A stretch of 64,000 nt of DNA from Mucilaginibacter aquaedulcis (GCF_030409325.1 NZ_JAUFPR010000002.1:1736001-1800000); one strand, 5' to 3'; positions 1 through 9,376 are shown, numbered from the stretch's first letter. Notes: generated by a model from the letters alone, not told the origin. A program made the numbers and translations.

Positions 1-293
1 TTGAACAAATCCCCGACCCTAAACCTGCCTATAATACGGTGTCAACAGTGGTTCGGGTATTGGAAGGCAAGGGTTTTATTGACCATAAAGCATACGGAAA
101 CTCGCATGTTTATTACCCCATCATCACGGATGATGAATACAAAAAGTTCACTTTTGATAAGATGATGAAGAACTATTTCAGCAATTCGTACCAAAGTTTG
201 GTGTCATTTATTGTTGACGAAAAGAAGCTTGGCGTACAAGAACTGGACGAATTAACCTCCTTGATTGATGAACTTAAAAGCAAAAAATCATGA
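1..293 (+). CDS. BlaI/MecI/CopY-family transcriptional repressor, C-terminal part (5' end outside window)
   Basis: The reading frame is open from the window edge, so the N-terminus is missing. The visible part contains the end of the winged-helix motif (NTVSTVVRVLEGKGFI, then a beta wing HKAYGNSHVYYPI), followed by the helical dimerisation tail ending in a Lys/Glu-rich stretch. This is the BlaI/MecI layout: a dimeric repressor inactivated by proteolysis when a membrane sensor is triggered. Its stop overlaps the start of the M56 peptidase gene by four bases (ATGA), the classic blaI-blaR1 arrangement, so the two are almost certainly co-transcribed and functionally paired. No beta-lactamase is visible nearby, so the regulated genes are unknown. 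Confidence 0.85.
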   Translation, partial: EQIPDPKPAYNTVSTVVRVLEGKGFIDHKAYGNSHVYYPIITDDEYKKFTFDKMMKNYFSNSYQSLVSFIVDEKKLGVQELDELTSLIDELKSKKS

Positions 294-1999
294 ACTGGCT
301 CCACTATCTGCTCGAAGCAAACATCTATCTCGCCGTATTTTACGCCGGGTACTGCCTGTTTTTAAACAAGGAAACACACTATACTTTAAACCGAGTATAC
401 CTGCTAATGAGCTGTATCATAGCGTTTATACTACCAATAATTCAAATTGGCGCACTAAAACCGGCAGGAGGCGGCATGGCTGTTCATGTAACTATAAAAC
501 GCGCAGGCACACGTCCCGTTAACAACCTATCAATCAGAATGATAAACTTTAACGAAATACTTTTTTATTGCTATTTACTGGGTGGATTGATATTAACCAT
601 AGTATTAATATATAAGCTGACCCGGCTTATAAAAATGGCCAAAAAGGCCAATATCATAGTTGATAACAGGTATAAAATGATCAATATCAACGATTCAAAT
701 ACCGCATTTTCATTTTTCAACTACCTGTTTATTGGTTCAAACACGGCAGTAAATGACATGATCATCAGGCACGAATTGGTGCATATCAGGCAGAAACACT
801 CTGCTGATATTATCTTTCTGGAGATACTCAAGATCGTAAATTGGTTTAATCCCTGTGTTTACCTGCTGCAAAATAGCCTTAAAACCATACACGAATACAT
901 TGCCGATGAACAAACCGCGGCTCACGGAAATGATGTTTTGGCTTATTCATCGTTCCTGGTTAACAATGCCTATGGGCTTAACGGCTCTTCCGTAACGCAT
1001 TCATTTTTCAATTATAACTTATTAAAAAAGAGGATCATTATGTTAAACCAAAAACGTTCGGGGAATTTAGCCAGGCTAAAATACCTCGTAGCTGTGCCCA
1101 TTTGCGTGGCGGCCCTTTGTGCCTCCACCCTGGGTTTCAGCAAAAACTATGCGCTGATAGACCTTTCGCCGCAGAAACTTGTTGATACTTCAAAGGTTTG
1201 GTCAAAGAGTACCGATACCAAAAACGGTGTTAAAATTGATGAAACAGGCTCTGTAGTTAATAACAGGACTGATTTTGAGGTAACTATTACCGATAAACAA
1301 GGCAATAAGAAAAGCTATCGTAAAAGCACAGCTTCTGCAGAAGACATAAAGCTGCTTCGTGACAAATACGGCTATACTTTCCCGGATAAAATGGATGTTC
1401 CGGCACCTCCTTCCAAAATAGGGAACATGCCGCCTCCGCCGCCGCCAGTTCCGCCTAAAAGCTCTAAATCAGCACTTAAGGTAAAAAGGGATGTAAGGGT
1501 AACTGATGTAAAGCTTTTACAGCCGCCACCGCCACCTCAAGAACCAGCTGAGCCAGCTAAGGATGCAACTGAACAAAAAATGCCTCCTCCTCCGCCACCA
1601 CCTAAAGACCCGCTTGATGATTTTTATTCTTATGTAGCAAAACATGTAAGGTATCCCACAGTTGCCAGAGATAATCATGTTGCAGGAAAAATAATTGCAT
1701 CATTTAACATCAATAAGGGCAAAATTGAAGATGCAAAAATTGTAAGAGGGCTTGATAATGTTATGGATAATGAAGTTTTGAGGGTTATTAAAAATTATAA
1801 TGGCACTTCGCTGAATTTAAAAGGCAATTACTTGATTCCCGTTACCTATACCCTTGTAGATCAAAACAATAACCAAGTAGGTAAGGCACCCAATTATCAG
1901 GCGCAGTCAATTGATAAATCAAATGATATTAAGGTTGAATCAGGATCGCGGCAAATGCTAAACGAAGTTATTATAGCAGGGTACGCCGATACAAAATAG
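290..1999 (+). CDS. BlaR1-type M56 membrane metallopeptidase fused to a TonB C-terminal domain
   Basis: Hydrophobic segments lie near residues 5-25, 37-55, 93-112 and 265-285. The zinc motif HELVH (residues 161-165) and a downstream HEYIADE glutamate motif mark the M56 peptidase, which in the BlaR1 family is a membrane sensor that cleaves the partner BlaI repressor. From about residue 375 come three runs of five or six prolines, then a TonB C-terminal fold (about 441-525, with the YPTVARDN and PVTYTL signatures). This suggests the protein spans the periplasm and may contact outer-membrane receptors. No penicillin-binding sensor domain is present, so the stimulus is unlikely to be a beta-lactam. 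It is translationally coupled to the BlaI-like gene. Confidence 0.85.
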   Translation: MNWLHYLLEANIYLAVFYAGYCLFLNKETHYTLNRVYLLMSCIIAFILPIIQIGALKPAGGGMAVHVTIKRAGTRPVNNLSIRMINFNEILFYCYLLGGLILTIVLIYKLTRLIKMAKKANIIVDNRYKMININDSNTAFSFFNYLFIGSNTAVNDMIIRHELVHIRQKHSADIIFLEILKIVNWFNPCVYLLQNSLKTIHEYIADEQTAAHGNDVLAYSSFLVNNAYGLNGSSVTHSFFNYNLLKKRIIMLNQKRSGNLARLKYLVAVPICVAALCASTLGFSKNYALIDLSPQKLVDTSKVWSKSTDTKNGVKIDETGSVVNNRTDFEVTITDKQGNKKSYRKSTASAEDIKLLRDKYGYTFPDKMDVPAPPSKIGNMPPPPPPVPPKSSKSALKVKRDVRVTDVKLLQPPPPPQEPAEPAKDATEQKMPPPPPPPKDPLDDFYSYVAKHVRYPTVARDNHVAGKIIASFNINKGKIEDAKIVRGLDNVMDNEVLRVIKNYNGTSLNLKGNYLIPVTYTLVDQNNNQVGKAPNYQAQSIDKSNDIKVESGSRQMLNEVIIAGYADTK

Positions 2000-2093
2000 G
2001 TGTAATCCGGTATTTTAACCTGTTAAACAAATTGCTGAACGGCTAAAACCGCTTCGGCATTTTCCCGTGTAAGGCCCCTTCGTATTCTCGCTT

Positions 2094-2720
2094 CTACCCT
2101 TTTACGTATATCACCTGCTTGGTTTCAAAAAACTCCTCGGTAAAATATTCTTTAAGGTAATACTGTTTTACCTTTAAGCCCGACTCACTTATTTCCTGTT
2201 CCAGATCGCCTCCTTTGAGGTATAAAATACCATTAGGCAAGGTATTTTTCGACTCTTTATTAAACTTTCCGCGTACCCAGGGATAAAAATCTCTAAGCTG
2301 TGTAACAGCTCTCGACACCACAAAATCAAATTTTTCGTTTACCTGTTCGGCACGTAAATGGGCCGCCCTTACGTTGGTTATTCCCAAACCTTTGGCAACT
2401 TCCTGTACTACTTTAATCTTTTTCCCAATAGAATCAACTAAATAAAAATTAGTTTCAGGAAATAAAATAGCCAGCGGAATACCCGGAAAACCACCACCGG
2501 TACCCACATCCAGTACACTTTCGCCCGGTAAAAAGGGCATTACCTTGGCAATACCAACCGAGTGCAGCACATGGCGCTCATATAAAAGGTCGATATCTTT
2601 ACGTGATATTACATTGATTTGGCTGTTCCAAAGGTTGTACAGCTCTGGCAATTGCTCAATTTGAGCCCGTTGCTTCTCGGTTAAATCAGGAAAATATTTA
2701 AGTATAATATCAGATGTCAT
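2094..2720 (-). CDS. rsmG: 16S rRNA (guanine527-N7)-methyltransferase RsmG
   Basis: RsmG (GidB) methylates N7 of G527 in 16S rRNA using S-adenosylmethionine. The protein shows the family SAM-binding loop VLDVGTGGGFPGIPLAI, the VDSIGKK motif, and the SRAVTQLRDFYPW catalytic-region signature; 208 residues is the normal family length. The ATG used here follows ten longer-frame residues that would run deeper into the upstream sigma factor gene; even so it overlaps that gene's end by 11 bases, indicating co-transcription. Loss of RsmG gives low-level streptomycin resistance in other bacteria (family knowledge). Confidence 0.93.
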   Translation of the reverse strand: MTSDIILKYFPDLTEKQRAQIEQLPELYNLWNSQINVISRKDIDLLYERHVLHSVGIAKVMPFLPGESVLDVGTGGGFPGIPLAILFPETNFYLVDSIGKKIKVVQEVAKGLGITNVRAAHLRAEQVNEKFDFVVSRAVTQLRDFYPWVRGKFNKESKNTLPNGILYLKGGDLEQEISESGLKVKQYYLKEYFTEEFFETKQVIYVKG

Positions 2721-3315
2721 CCCTGTTAAAACGATTAATAATGTTGCCAAGCAAGTACCTGGCCCTAAATAATTGTGCCTTAACTGTACCTAAAGGCAGG
2801 TCAAGTTGCTGTGCTATTTCTTCGTAAGATAGTTCGTCAAAATAACGCAGTGTGATCAGGTTGCGGTACCTGTGGGGCAAACTTTCTATGAGCAATTTAA
2901 GCTCTTGAGTTTGCTGTTTTTTAATAGATGTTTCCTCGGGATTTAAAACATCGGCCTTTATTTGCAGCGGTTTTTCGTCGCCATCTTCATCGGTCATGCT
3001 ATGGATCGACTGGGTATTGAGCTTCTTTTTACGTATAAAATCAATACAATTATTGGTGGCTACCCTAAACAGCCAGGTACTAAATGCATAGTCGGGCTGG
3101 TATTTATCCAGTTTTTCAAAGGCTTTAGCAAAGGTTTCAACCGTAAGATCCATGGCATCCTCTTTGTTGTTTACCATTTTTAAAACCATAAAATAAATTG
3201 AATCCTTGTACCGGTGCATCAAATCGGCATAAGCTTTTTGATCCCCTTCGCGAGCGCGTACAACCAGGTGAAAATCGTTCTTCGCGTTGTCGGTGAAATT
3301 GACGTTTATTTCCAT
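2710..3315 (-). CDS. ECF-type RNA polymerase sigma factor
   Basis: This is a two-domain sigma-70 factor of 201 residues. Region 2 (about residues 18-90) includes DLMHRYKDSIY and the TWLFRVATNNCIDFIRKKK stretch. Region 4 (about 140-195) includes LPHRYRNLITLRYFDELSYEEIA followed by the helix-turn-helix LPLGTVKAQLFRAR. It would direct RNA polymerase to a special promoter set. No anti-sigma factor gene lies beside it; its neighbours are a membrane glycosyltransferase whose end it overlaps by ten bases, and rsmG. The linker between regions 2 and 4 is rather long and acidic (MTDEDGDEKPLQ). Confidence 0.92.
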   Translation of the reverse strand: MEINVNFTDNAKNDFHLVVRAREGDQKAYADLMHRYKDSIYFMVLKMVNNKEDAMDLTVETFAKAFEKLDKYQPDYAFSTWLFRVATNNCIDFIRKKKLNTQSIHSMTDEDGDEKPLQIKADVLNPEETSIKKQQTQELKLLIESLPHRYRNLITLRYFDELSYEEIAQQLDLPLGTVKAQLFRARYLLGNIINRFNRDDI

Positions 3316-4445
3316 TGGGTAGTTTTTAAAAATGTCCCGATCAGCCCAAAAACATTCAAGTACATATAGTATATAATATCAAAAATTGGCAAGTACCAAA
3401 TTAGGTCTTTACCGCTTAATTTTTTAAATATTTTGACATATATAATTAGCTGTAATATTAGTCTGAAAACGAACAAACCTAATGCCAGTAAAGGCTCATA
3501 CTTAAAAATAAAGCATAATATAAGTAAAATATAAAATAACGAGCCGCTTATGGCATCAAAACTCAACATTCGCCTGTGCTTATTTTTATACAGCTTGCCT
3601 ACTCCCATGTGTCGTTTTTTTTGCCTGTACCATGATGTTATGGTAGTTTTAGCACTGGTGTACATAAACGCATCGGGATGTATCTCTATAGCCGTATTGC
3701 CAGATGTGGCGTGCTGGTTTACAAACAAATCATCATCTCCGGATATAACATGCATGTGCGATGCGAAGCCTTTTTGGCTAAAAAACAAACTTTTGGTGTA
3801 AGCCAGATTACGGCCTATACCCATATATGGGTTGCCCCCAAGTGCGCTTGAAAGGTAGCTTATTGCCGTTTTTATGGTTTCAAAACGGATAAAAGGATTC
3901 AGGAAATTACGGGTTTTATAATAAGGTGAATAGCCCAAAATTATCTGGGCGCTGCTGCTAAAGTTAGCGGCCATAAGGGTTATCCAATGCTCAGATGCAG
4001 GCTTGCAATCGGCATCGGTAAACAGCAAATACTCGTTTTTGGCTGCTTTTATACCCAATGTAAGTGCAAATTTTTTCCCGGTTTTAAAGCGGTCGTGCTC
4101 AGTTATGGTAACTACTTTTAAGTGTGGGTATTCACGCTGCATATCTTCCAGAACAATATCTGAGGTATCGTACGAGCAATCGTTGATCACTACCACTTCA
4201 AAATCCGTGTAGTTTTGCTGTAATATGGCGGGCAGATTTTCCTGCAGATTTTTAGCCTCGTTGCGGGCACTGATAATTACAGACACAGGTATCAGCACCT
4301 CAGGTAATTGCTCAGTTGGTTTATACCTGGTTAAACGACTGTGTACACCTATCAGGTAATATAACTGAATGATAAAGCATAGTTGAAAAAGAATAAAAAG
4401 CGCGATGTGTAAGTAAGTTTCCAATGAGCTATAATAATCAGGCAA
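3306..4445 (-). CDS. membrane glycosyltransferase, family 2
   Basis: The protein has an N-terminal membrane helix (about residues 12-32), a GT-A domain, and two or three C-terminal helices (about 300-370). GT2 markers are VSVIISARNEAKNLQ (nucleotide-binding start), the metal-binding DADCKP motif, ISGDDDLF (acceptor region) and RQKKRH, matching the QxxRW position. It probably adds sugars from a nucleotide donor to a membrane-linked acceptor; the substrate is unknown. The only in-frame start is TTG; no ATG exists before residue 100. It overlaps the downstream sigma factor by ten bases, so the three minus-strand genes look like one operon. Confidence 0.85.
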   Translation of the reverse strand: MPDYYSSLETYLHIALFILFQLCFIIQLYYLIGVHSRLTRYKPTEQLPEVLIPVSVIISARNEAKNLQENLPAILQQNYTDFEVVVINDCSYDTSDIVLEDMQREYPHLKVVTITEHDRFKTGKKFALTLGIKAAKNEYLLFTDADCKPASEHWITLMAANFSSSAQIILGYSPYYKTRNFLNPFIRFETIKTAISYLSSALGGNPYMGIGRNLAYTKSLFFSQKGFASHMHVISGDDDLFVNQHATSGNTAIEIHPDAFMYTSAKTTITSWYRQKKRHMGVGKLYKNKHRRMLSFDAISGSLFYILLILCFIFKYEPLLALGLFVFRLILQLIIYVKIFKKLSGKDLIWYLPIFDIIYYMYLNVFGLIGTFLKTTQWK

Positions 4446-4833
4446 ATTTGTTAAAAATCGTCCGAATTAACTGTGGCACAAACCGCTTTATTTAAGGATT
4501 ATTGCCCACACCTCGAGGTTTTTCTCCACATTTTATGAATAACGCATACCAATTTGATTGCTTATAGGATGTAAAGCTAAATATTATACTCATTCTGGCT
4601 TCGCTGCGCTTACCATCCTTCGCTCCGGCTTCGCCGTAAAGAGAGACTTTTTACCTATATATAATGTATACAAATAAAACTTATTATGTTCTTCCACTCT
4701 TTCTGGCAAAGCCGAAGAGAGGATTGACGAGTGTAGCGATATTGGGATGAGTACCTGCCATTTCGCCTGTTGAATATTTCATTGTCAACCATTTAAGCAA
4801 ACCCGCTTTATTTGTTAATTTTGCAATCTTAAA
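4446..4833. other. 388-base intergenic region between divergent genes
   Basis: No open frame or RNA gene is convincing. It holds two GC-richer patches (about 4595-4640 and 4700-4730) rich in GGCTTCGC/GGCAAAGCC-like words that partly mirror each other, set in AT-rich DNA. They look like decayed repeat elements. Promoters for tgt (see separate entry) and the glycosyltransferase operon must lie here. Confidence 0.5.
4816..4823 (+). promoter_or_regulatory. -7 box TAATTTTG upstream of tgt
   Basis: This matches the Bacteroidota -7 consensus TAnnTTTG and lies 10 bases before the tgt start codon. No good TTG is found at the expected -33 spacing, so only the -7 half is supported. The leader would be very short. 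Confidence 0.45.
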
Positions 4834-5964
4834 ATGAAATTTAATTTAACAGCACAAGACCCGCTTTCAAAAGCCCGGGCAGGTGAAATAACCACCGACC
4901 ACGGTACTATACAAACACCTATTTTTATGCCGGTAGGTACTGCCGGCACCGTAAAAGCAGTACACCAGCGCGAGCTTAAAGATGATATTGAAGCCCAGAT
5001 AATCTTAGGAAATACGTATCATTTATACCTGAGGCCAGGCTTAAATACGCTTGAACAGGCTGGTGGATTGCATAAATTTAACGGCTGGGACGGCCCTATT
5101 TTAACAGATAGCGGGGGTTACCAGGTATATTCTTTAACCGAAGTACGCAAAATTAAGGAGGAAGGCGTAACCTTTCGCTCCCATATTGACGGCTCAAAAC
5201 ACCTTTTCACACCCGAAAATGTGATGGATATTCAGCGTGTAATTGGTGCAGATATCATCATGGCTTTTGATGAATGCACCCCTTATCCGTGCGATTATCA
5301 CTACGCCCGCCGCTCAATTGACATGACTCACCGATGGCTAAAACGCTGCTGCGATCGCTTTGACAGCACCCAGCCTAAGTATGGTTATAACCAAACTTTG
5401 TTCCCTATTGTACAGGGTTCGGTATATAAAGATTTGCGTGAAAAATCGGCCGAAGTTATCGCTTCGTACGAGCGAGAGGGCAATGCGATAGGTGGATTAT
5501 CCGTAGGTGAACCGGCCGAAGAGATGTATGCCATGACAGAAATTGTATGCAATATATTACCACAGCAAAAACCACGTTATTTAATGGGTGTAGGTACACC
5601 TATTAATATACTGGAAAATATAGCCTTAGGAATTGACATGTTTGACTGCGTTATGCCAACCCGTAACGCCCGGAATGGCATGCTTTTTACCAAAAACGGC
5701 ATCATCAATATCAAGAACGAGAAGTGGAAAAACGACTTTTCGGCCATTGAGGATGACAGTGATTTATTTGCCGATAGGGTTTATACCAAGGCTTATTTGC
5801 GCCATTTAATACATTCGGGCGAGATGCTGGGAGCACAAATTGCCACCCTGCACAACCTGCATTTTTACCTGTGGCTGGTTAAAGAAGCCCGTGAAAAGAT
5901 CATTGCCGGCGAGTTTTATAACTGGAAAAACATGATGGTTAAGCGCCTTGGCGAGCGGTTATAA
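4834..5964 (+). CDS. tgt: queuine/preQ1 tRNA-guanine transglycosylase
   Basis: Tgt exchanges guanine-34 of GUN-anticodon tRNAs for the queuosine precursor preQ1. The TIM-barrel signatures are intact: LTDSGGYQVYSL with catalytic Asp92, GGLSVGEP, YLMGVGTP, and the nucleophile region GIDMFDCVMPTRNARNG. The length (376) is normal. Oddity: where well-studied bacterial enzymes carry the zinc triad CxCxxC, this one has SDLFAD, so the three cysteine ligands are absent while the later histidine region (TLHNLHFY) remains. My recollection is that other Bacteroidota Tgt proteins share this. The gene is followed by the permease gene 85 bases downstream. Confidence 0.95.
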   Translation: MKFNLTAQDPLSKARAGEITTDHGTIQTPIFMPVGTAGTVKAVHQRELKDDIEAQIILGNTYHLYLRPGLNTLEQAGGLHKFNGWDGPILTDSGGYQVYSLTEVRKIKEEGVTFRSHIDGSKHLFTPENVMDIQRVIGADIIMAFDECTPYPCDYHYARRSIDMTHRWLKRCCDRFDSTQPKYGYNQTLFPIVQGSVYKDLREKSAEVIASYEREGNAIGGLSVGEPAEEMYAMTEIVCNILPQQKPRYLMGVGTPINILENIALGIDMFDCVMPTRNARNGMLFTKNGIINIKNEKWKNDFSAIEDDSDLFADRVYTKAYLRHLIHSGEMLGAQIATLHNLHFYLWLVKEAREKIIAGEFYNWKNMMVKRLGERL

Positions 5965-6049
5965 CTCAACATAAATACAAAAAATGAGGGATACTAAACA
6001 TACCTTTTACGGTATTTTTAACTACATAAAAACAAAAATAATCTGACGG

Positions 6050-7153
6050 ATGAAGGCCTATTTACACCGTTACCTGAAGGTTATTGACAGGTTTATTATT
6101 GGCAAATACCTGGGCACTTTTGTGTTTACCATGGGTGTTTTCATAGTGGTATCCGTGGTGTTTGATGTGTCGGAAAAGCTGGATAATTTCCTGAATAAAC
6201 ACGCTACATTTCACGATATCGTGTTTCAGTATTATGCCGGTTTTATACCCTTTTATCTAAATATGCTATCGCCGCTAATTAACTTTTTGGCGGTAATATT
6301 GTTCACAGCTAAGATGGCAAACCAAACTGAAATTGTACCAATTTTGAGTGGAAAGGCCAGCTTTAACCGCTTTTTAAGACCCTATTTTATAGCGTCTACC
6401 ATCATATTTATAGTGTCGTTTTTTGCCAACGTATACCTTATTCCGTATACCAATCACCTTAAAAACGACTTTGAAAACGCTAACGGAATTACCGATAACG
6501 ACCCTACAAAGAGTCAGGTGCACATGCAAATAGACAAACATACCTATGTTTACCTGGAAAATTACGATCAAACCAACCATACTGGCTATCAATTCATTAT
6601 GGAAAAGTTTAACGGTGACACGCTGCGTGAAAAATTGACCGCAAGCACCATAAATTACGACTCTGTGAAGCGTGTTTGGTCGTTAAAAAACTTTAATGTT
6701 AAGTATGTAAACGGGCTCAGAGAGAAATATCTGGCCAATGTACCTCAAAAAGATACCGTGCTTGATATGCACCCAACCGACTTTATTGTGTACGATAATG
6801 TGTATGCGGCCATGTCATTAAAGGAGTTGAACAAGAATATTGACAAGGAAAAATTGCGCCGTCCGGAGGTTTTAAACAACCTTTATTTTGAGAAATATCA
6901 CCGGTTTATATACCCTTTATCGGCCTACGTTTTAACCGTTTTAGGCGTAGCATTATCGTCACGAAAGGTTCGCGGCGGCGTTGGATTACCTCTCGGAATT
7001 GGAATTTTATTGTGTTTTGCGTACATCATTTTGGAGAAATTCGCCATCGTGTTTTCTATAAAAGGAGGCGTTCCTCCCTTGTTCACGGTGATGATCCCTA
7101 ACGCAATGTTCGGCCTGCTGGGCTACTATTTACTCTTAAAAGCACCTAAATAA
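6050..7153 (+). CDS. LptF/LptG-family (YjgP/YjgQ) permease
   Basis: LptF and LptG are the membrane subunits of the ABC machine that extracts lipopolysaccharide from the inner membrane and drives it along the periplasmic bridge. The 367-residue protein has the family layout: three N-terminal helices (about 20-120) beginning with DRFIIGKYLGTFVFTMGVF, a periplasmic beta-jellyroll-like segment (about 150-270), and three C-terminal helices (about 285-365). The sequence alone does not settle whether it is the F or G subunit. It ends in TAATG, sharing a base with the next gene, so translation is coupled. Confidence 0.88.
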   Translation: MKAYLHRYLKVIDRFIIGKYLGTFVFTMGVFIVVSVVFDVSEKLDNFLNKHATFHDIVFQYYAGFIPFYLNMLSPLINFLAVILFTAKMANQTEIVPILSGKASFNRFLRPYFIASTIIFIVSFFANVYLIPYTNHLKNDFENANGITDNDPTKSQVHMQIDKHTYVYLENYDQTNHTGYQFIMEKFNGDTLREKLTASTINYDSVKRVWSLKNFNVKYVNGLREKYLANVPQKDTVLDMHPTDFIVYDNVYAAMSLKELNKNIDKEKLRRPEVLNNLYFEKYHRFIYPLSAYVLTVLGVALSSRKVRGGVGLPLGIGILLCFAYIILEKFAIVFSIKGGVPPLFTVMIPNAMFGLLGYYLLLKAPK

Positions 7154-8058
7154 TGACCCAAAAAAAACGTTCGGAAAGCCCAAATAAGAACATTATTATC
7201 CTTCATTTTACAGTTTTTATATGGGGATTTACCGGAATTTTAGGCCAATTAATCACCATTTCTGCCGTACAATTGGTATGGTATCGCGTTTTAATTGCCT
7301 TTATTTCGTTGTTTTTGTACTTCAAATTCAATAAAACCGAGATAAAAATTGATAAAAAAACGTTCTTTCAGATGGTTTTTACAGGCGGTTTAGTAGGTGC
7401 TCACTGGGTTCTTTTCTTTGCTTCCATCAAATTATCTACCGTTCCGGTGGCCCTTGTTTGCATCTCCAGCATCACATTATTTACGGCAGTTCTGGAACCT
7501 TTGATTAATAAAGTGAAGATCTCCAAACTCGAAATTCTGGCCGGATTGTTAATCATCATTGGCATTGTGCTGATATTTAAATTTGAAACCCGATACACTA
7601 AGGGGATCATTGCAGGCTTAGTTTGCGCAGTATGTGCAAGCCTTTTTTCCATCATCAACTCAAAATTTGTGAAGAAACATGAGGCACCAACCATTGCATT
7701 TTATGAGTTGAGCGGAGCCTTTTTCTGGATATCATTGTACCTTTTATTTAGTGGCGGCTTCAACAGTTCGCTAATTTTAAAGGGGCACGATATTATGTAC
7801 CTGGTACTGTTAGGCACCATCTGCACATCGCTTGCTTACGTTGCCGGCGTGTCTGTAATGCGTGAACTTTCTGCCTTTAAGGTAGCACTTGTCACCAACC
7901 TTGAACCGGTTTATGGCATCCTGATGTCCTTTATTTTCTTTGGCGATATGAACAAAATGACGACCGGTTTTTGGGTCGGCGCGGTCCTCATTTTGTCAAC
8001 AATTTTCCTTTATCCGGTAGCTCAAAAACAAATTACAAAAAGAAGAGCCAGGGTTTAA
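7153..8058 (+). CDS. DMT-superfamily (EamA) transporter
   Basis: The protein has ten predicted membrane helices in two EamA repeats (about residues 15-140 and 150-290) separated by a short cytoplasmic link, the standard drug/metabolite transporter build at about 300 residues. Motifs typical of the family include VWYRVLIAF in repeat one and VALVTNLEPVYGILMSFIFFGD in repeat two. The exported metabolite cannot be told from sequence. It is translationally coupled to the LptF/G-like gene, and its stop codon is embedded in a rho-independent terminator. Confidence 0.85.
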   Translation: MTQKKRSESPNKNIIILHFTVFIWGFTGILGQLITISAVQLVWYRVLIAFISLFLYFKFNKTEIKIDKKTFFQMVFTGGLVGAHWVLFFASIKLSTVPVALVCISSITLFTAVLEPLINKVKISKLEILAGLLIIIGIVLIFKFETRYTKGIIAGLVCAVCASLFSIINSKFVKKHEAPTIAFYELSGAFFWISLYLLFSGGFNSSLILKGHDIMYLVLLGTICTSLAYVAGVSVMRELSAFKVALVTNLEPVYGILMSFIFFGDMNKMTTGFWVGAVLILSTIFLYPVAQKQITKRRARV

Positions 8059-8077
8059 ACCTTGGCTCTTTTTGTTT
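8043..8077 (+). terminator. rho-independent terminator overlapping the DMT gene stop
   Basis: The hairpin AAGAGCCAGG / CCTTGGCTCTT (one G-T pair) is followed by a T-rich run. The final codons and stop of the transporter gene lie inside the stem. Confidence 0.85.
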
Positions 8078-9082
8078 TTACTGACTTCTTCGCGTCCTCT
8101 TTTCCCGGACAACAACTGCATATTTTCCTACACGTTTCTTATCTGACTCAATAGCAATTATTGGCTATTTGCATCGCTCTACCACCCGGGTAGGAGGGTA
8201 AATAGCTATACCATAAAGAGGCATTTTTAAGCTCTCTGAGGCATTATTATTTTTCAGCGTCATCTACCTCATTCTTTTCAATCTTAGTTCAATAGTGGCA
8301 AAATTCAGTTTTTAGTTAGTGCATTTAATCAAAAAATTCAAAGTAAGCTTACCCAAGTTATTACGAGCATTTTTAACTAATTAATTCGCCATATTAAAAT
8401 CAAAAATTGAATTTATATAAATAAAATATAAATTTAAAAATCAGATATTTATAAACTTTATTAAAAGTAAAAATTAAACAAAAGAAAGCTAACTCAAAAC
8501 ACAAAAAACTAAAAATATTAGCAATTAAAAATATAACTTAAATTTTAACATTTATAAATTTGTTAATCAGCCATATAAATTAAGTTATATAACTATATAA
8601 TACAGATAGCAAGCAGAACAAAAAAATCTAATCTTAGTGTTTCAAACATCAAAATCAGGAATTAAATAAAATTGCATCAGCAACCCCGGTTGTATACAAA
8701 AAGATTAAGCAGCGTAAAAATCCATCACTCTCGTCAGAGAAATTCCGCATCTCTAAACTTCAAAAAAACATCCGGGTCATCATCAAAAAAAGGAGAGGTG
8801 GCCTGTTCTTTGCCGCAATCATTTGATATTAAAAAAACACGAACAGCTACCTGCCCCGGCTGGTTAAAATTCAGAGACCGGAATTTTCCTGTCGCACAAA
8901 ATTTCCTGAAGAATTATAAAACCAACCCGGTAATTTTTTGAAGAGTTGCTTTAGTTTTTCGCCATTAGATTTCATAACCCCTACCCCTATTTTCATGTCG
9001 GATTTTGAGAGCCGTAATTGAAGTTGATTTTTTATAAACATTTAAAAACCGCATATTGTATTAACTGTAAAACCAAATCGCC
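8059..9082. other. 1-kb AT-rich stretch without a convincing gene
   Basis: After the terminator there is about 1 kb with no credible coding sequence. Bases 8380-8640 are extremely AT-rich, dominated by TTTATAA and TTAAAAAT words. From about 8670 to 8940 one frame stays open for 89 codons, but it begins with TTG, has a Ser/Lys/Phe-rich composition with no recognisable domain, and lacks coding character, so I do not call it. The region may be a relic of deleted genes or a long regulatory leader. Confidence 0.5.
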
Positions 9083-9361
9083 ATGAGCATTAAAACAATC
9101 GTTATAATAGTGGTCACTATTTTACTCACCGCGGCCTTCGCACAAAACACAGACAAGGTTCCGTTCTCTTTTTTATTCGCCAACTTTTATGTTTCAAAAC
9201 TGGGCATGATGGCAACCGTAGCGGTGGTAGCATTTATTTTGGGCATCATGGTTGGCCGGCCCAAGAAAGCAAAATTTGATATTGAGGGCTACCATGACAA
9301 CATCCGCAAAAAGGAAGGCCCTAATACACTAAGCGACGAAGACCGCGATTACATCAGCTAA
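9083..9361 (+). CDS. LapA-domain (DUF1049) small membrane protein
   Basis: This 92-residue protein has two membrane helices (about 5-20 and 38-58) joined by a short loop (NTDKVPFSFLFANFYVSKLG) and a charged cytoplasmic tail, VGRPKK onwards. The pattern Q-N-x-x-x-V-x-F-x-F between two helices matches the lipopolysaccharide-assembly-protein-A (LapA/YciS) domain. Function in this phylum is unproven; in enterobacteria LapA/LapB couple LPS synthesis to its control. It is followed 15 bases later by the dehydrogenase gene, so the two are likely co-transcribed. Confidence 0.75.
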   Translation: MSIKTIVIIVVTILLTAAFAQNTDKVPFSFLFANFYVSKLGMMATVAVVAFILGIMVGRPKKAKFDIEGYHDNIRKKEGPNTLSDEDRDYIS

Positions 9362-9376
9362 CACTATCTAAACACC

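Noticed and set aside
8672..8941. 89-codon open frame in the AT-rich gap
   Set aside because: It begins with TTG, its composition is Ser/Lys/Phe-rich without a domain, and no promoter or start signal supports it.
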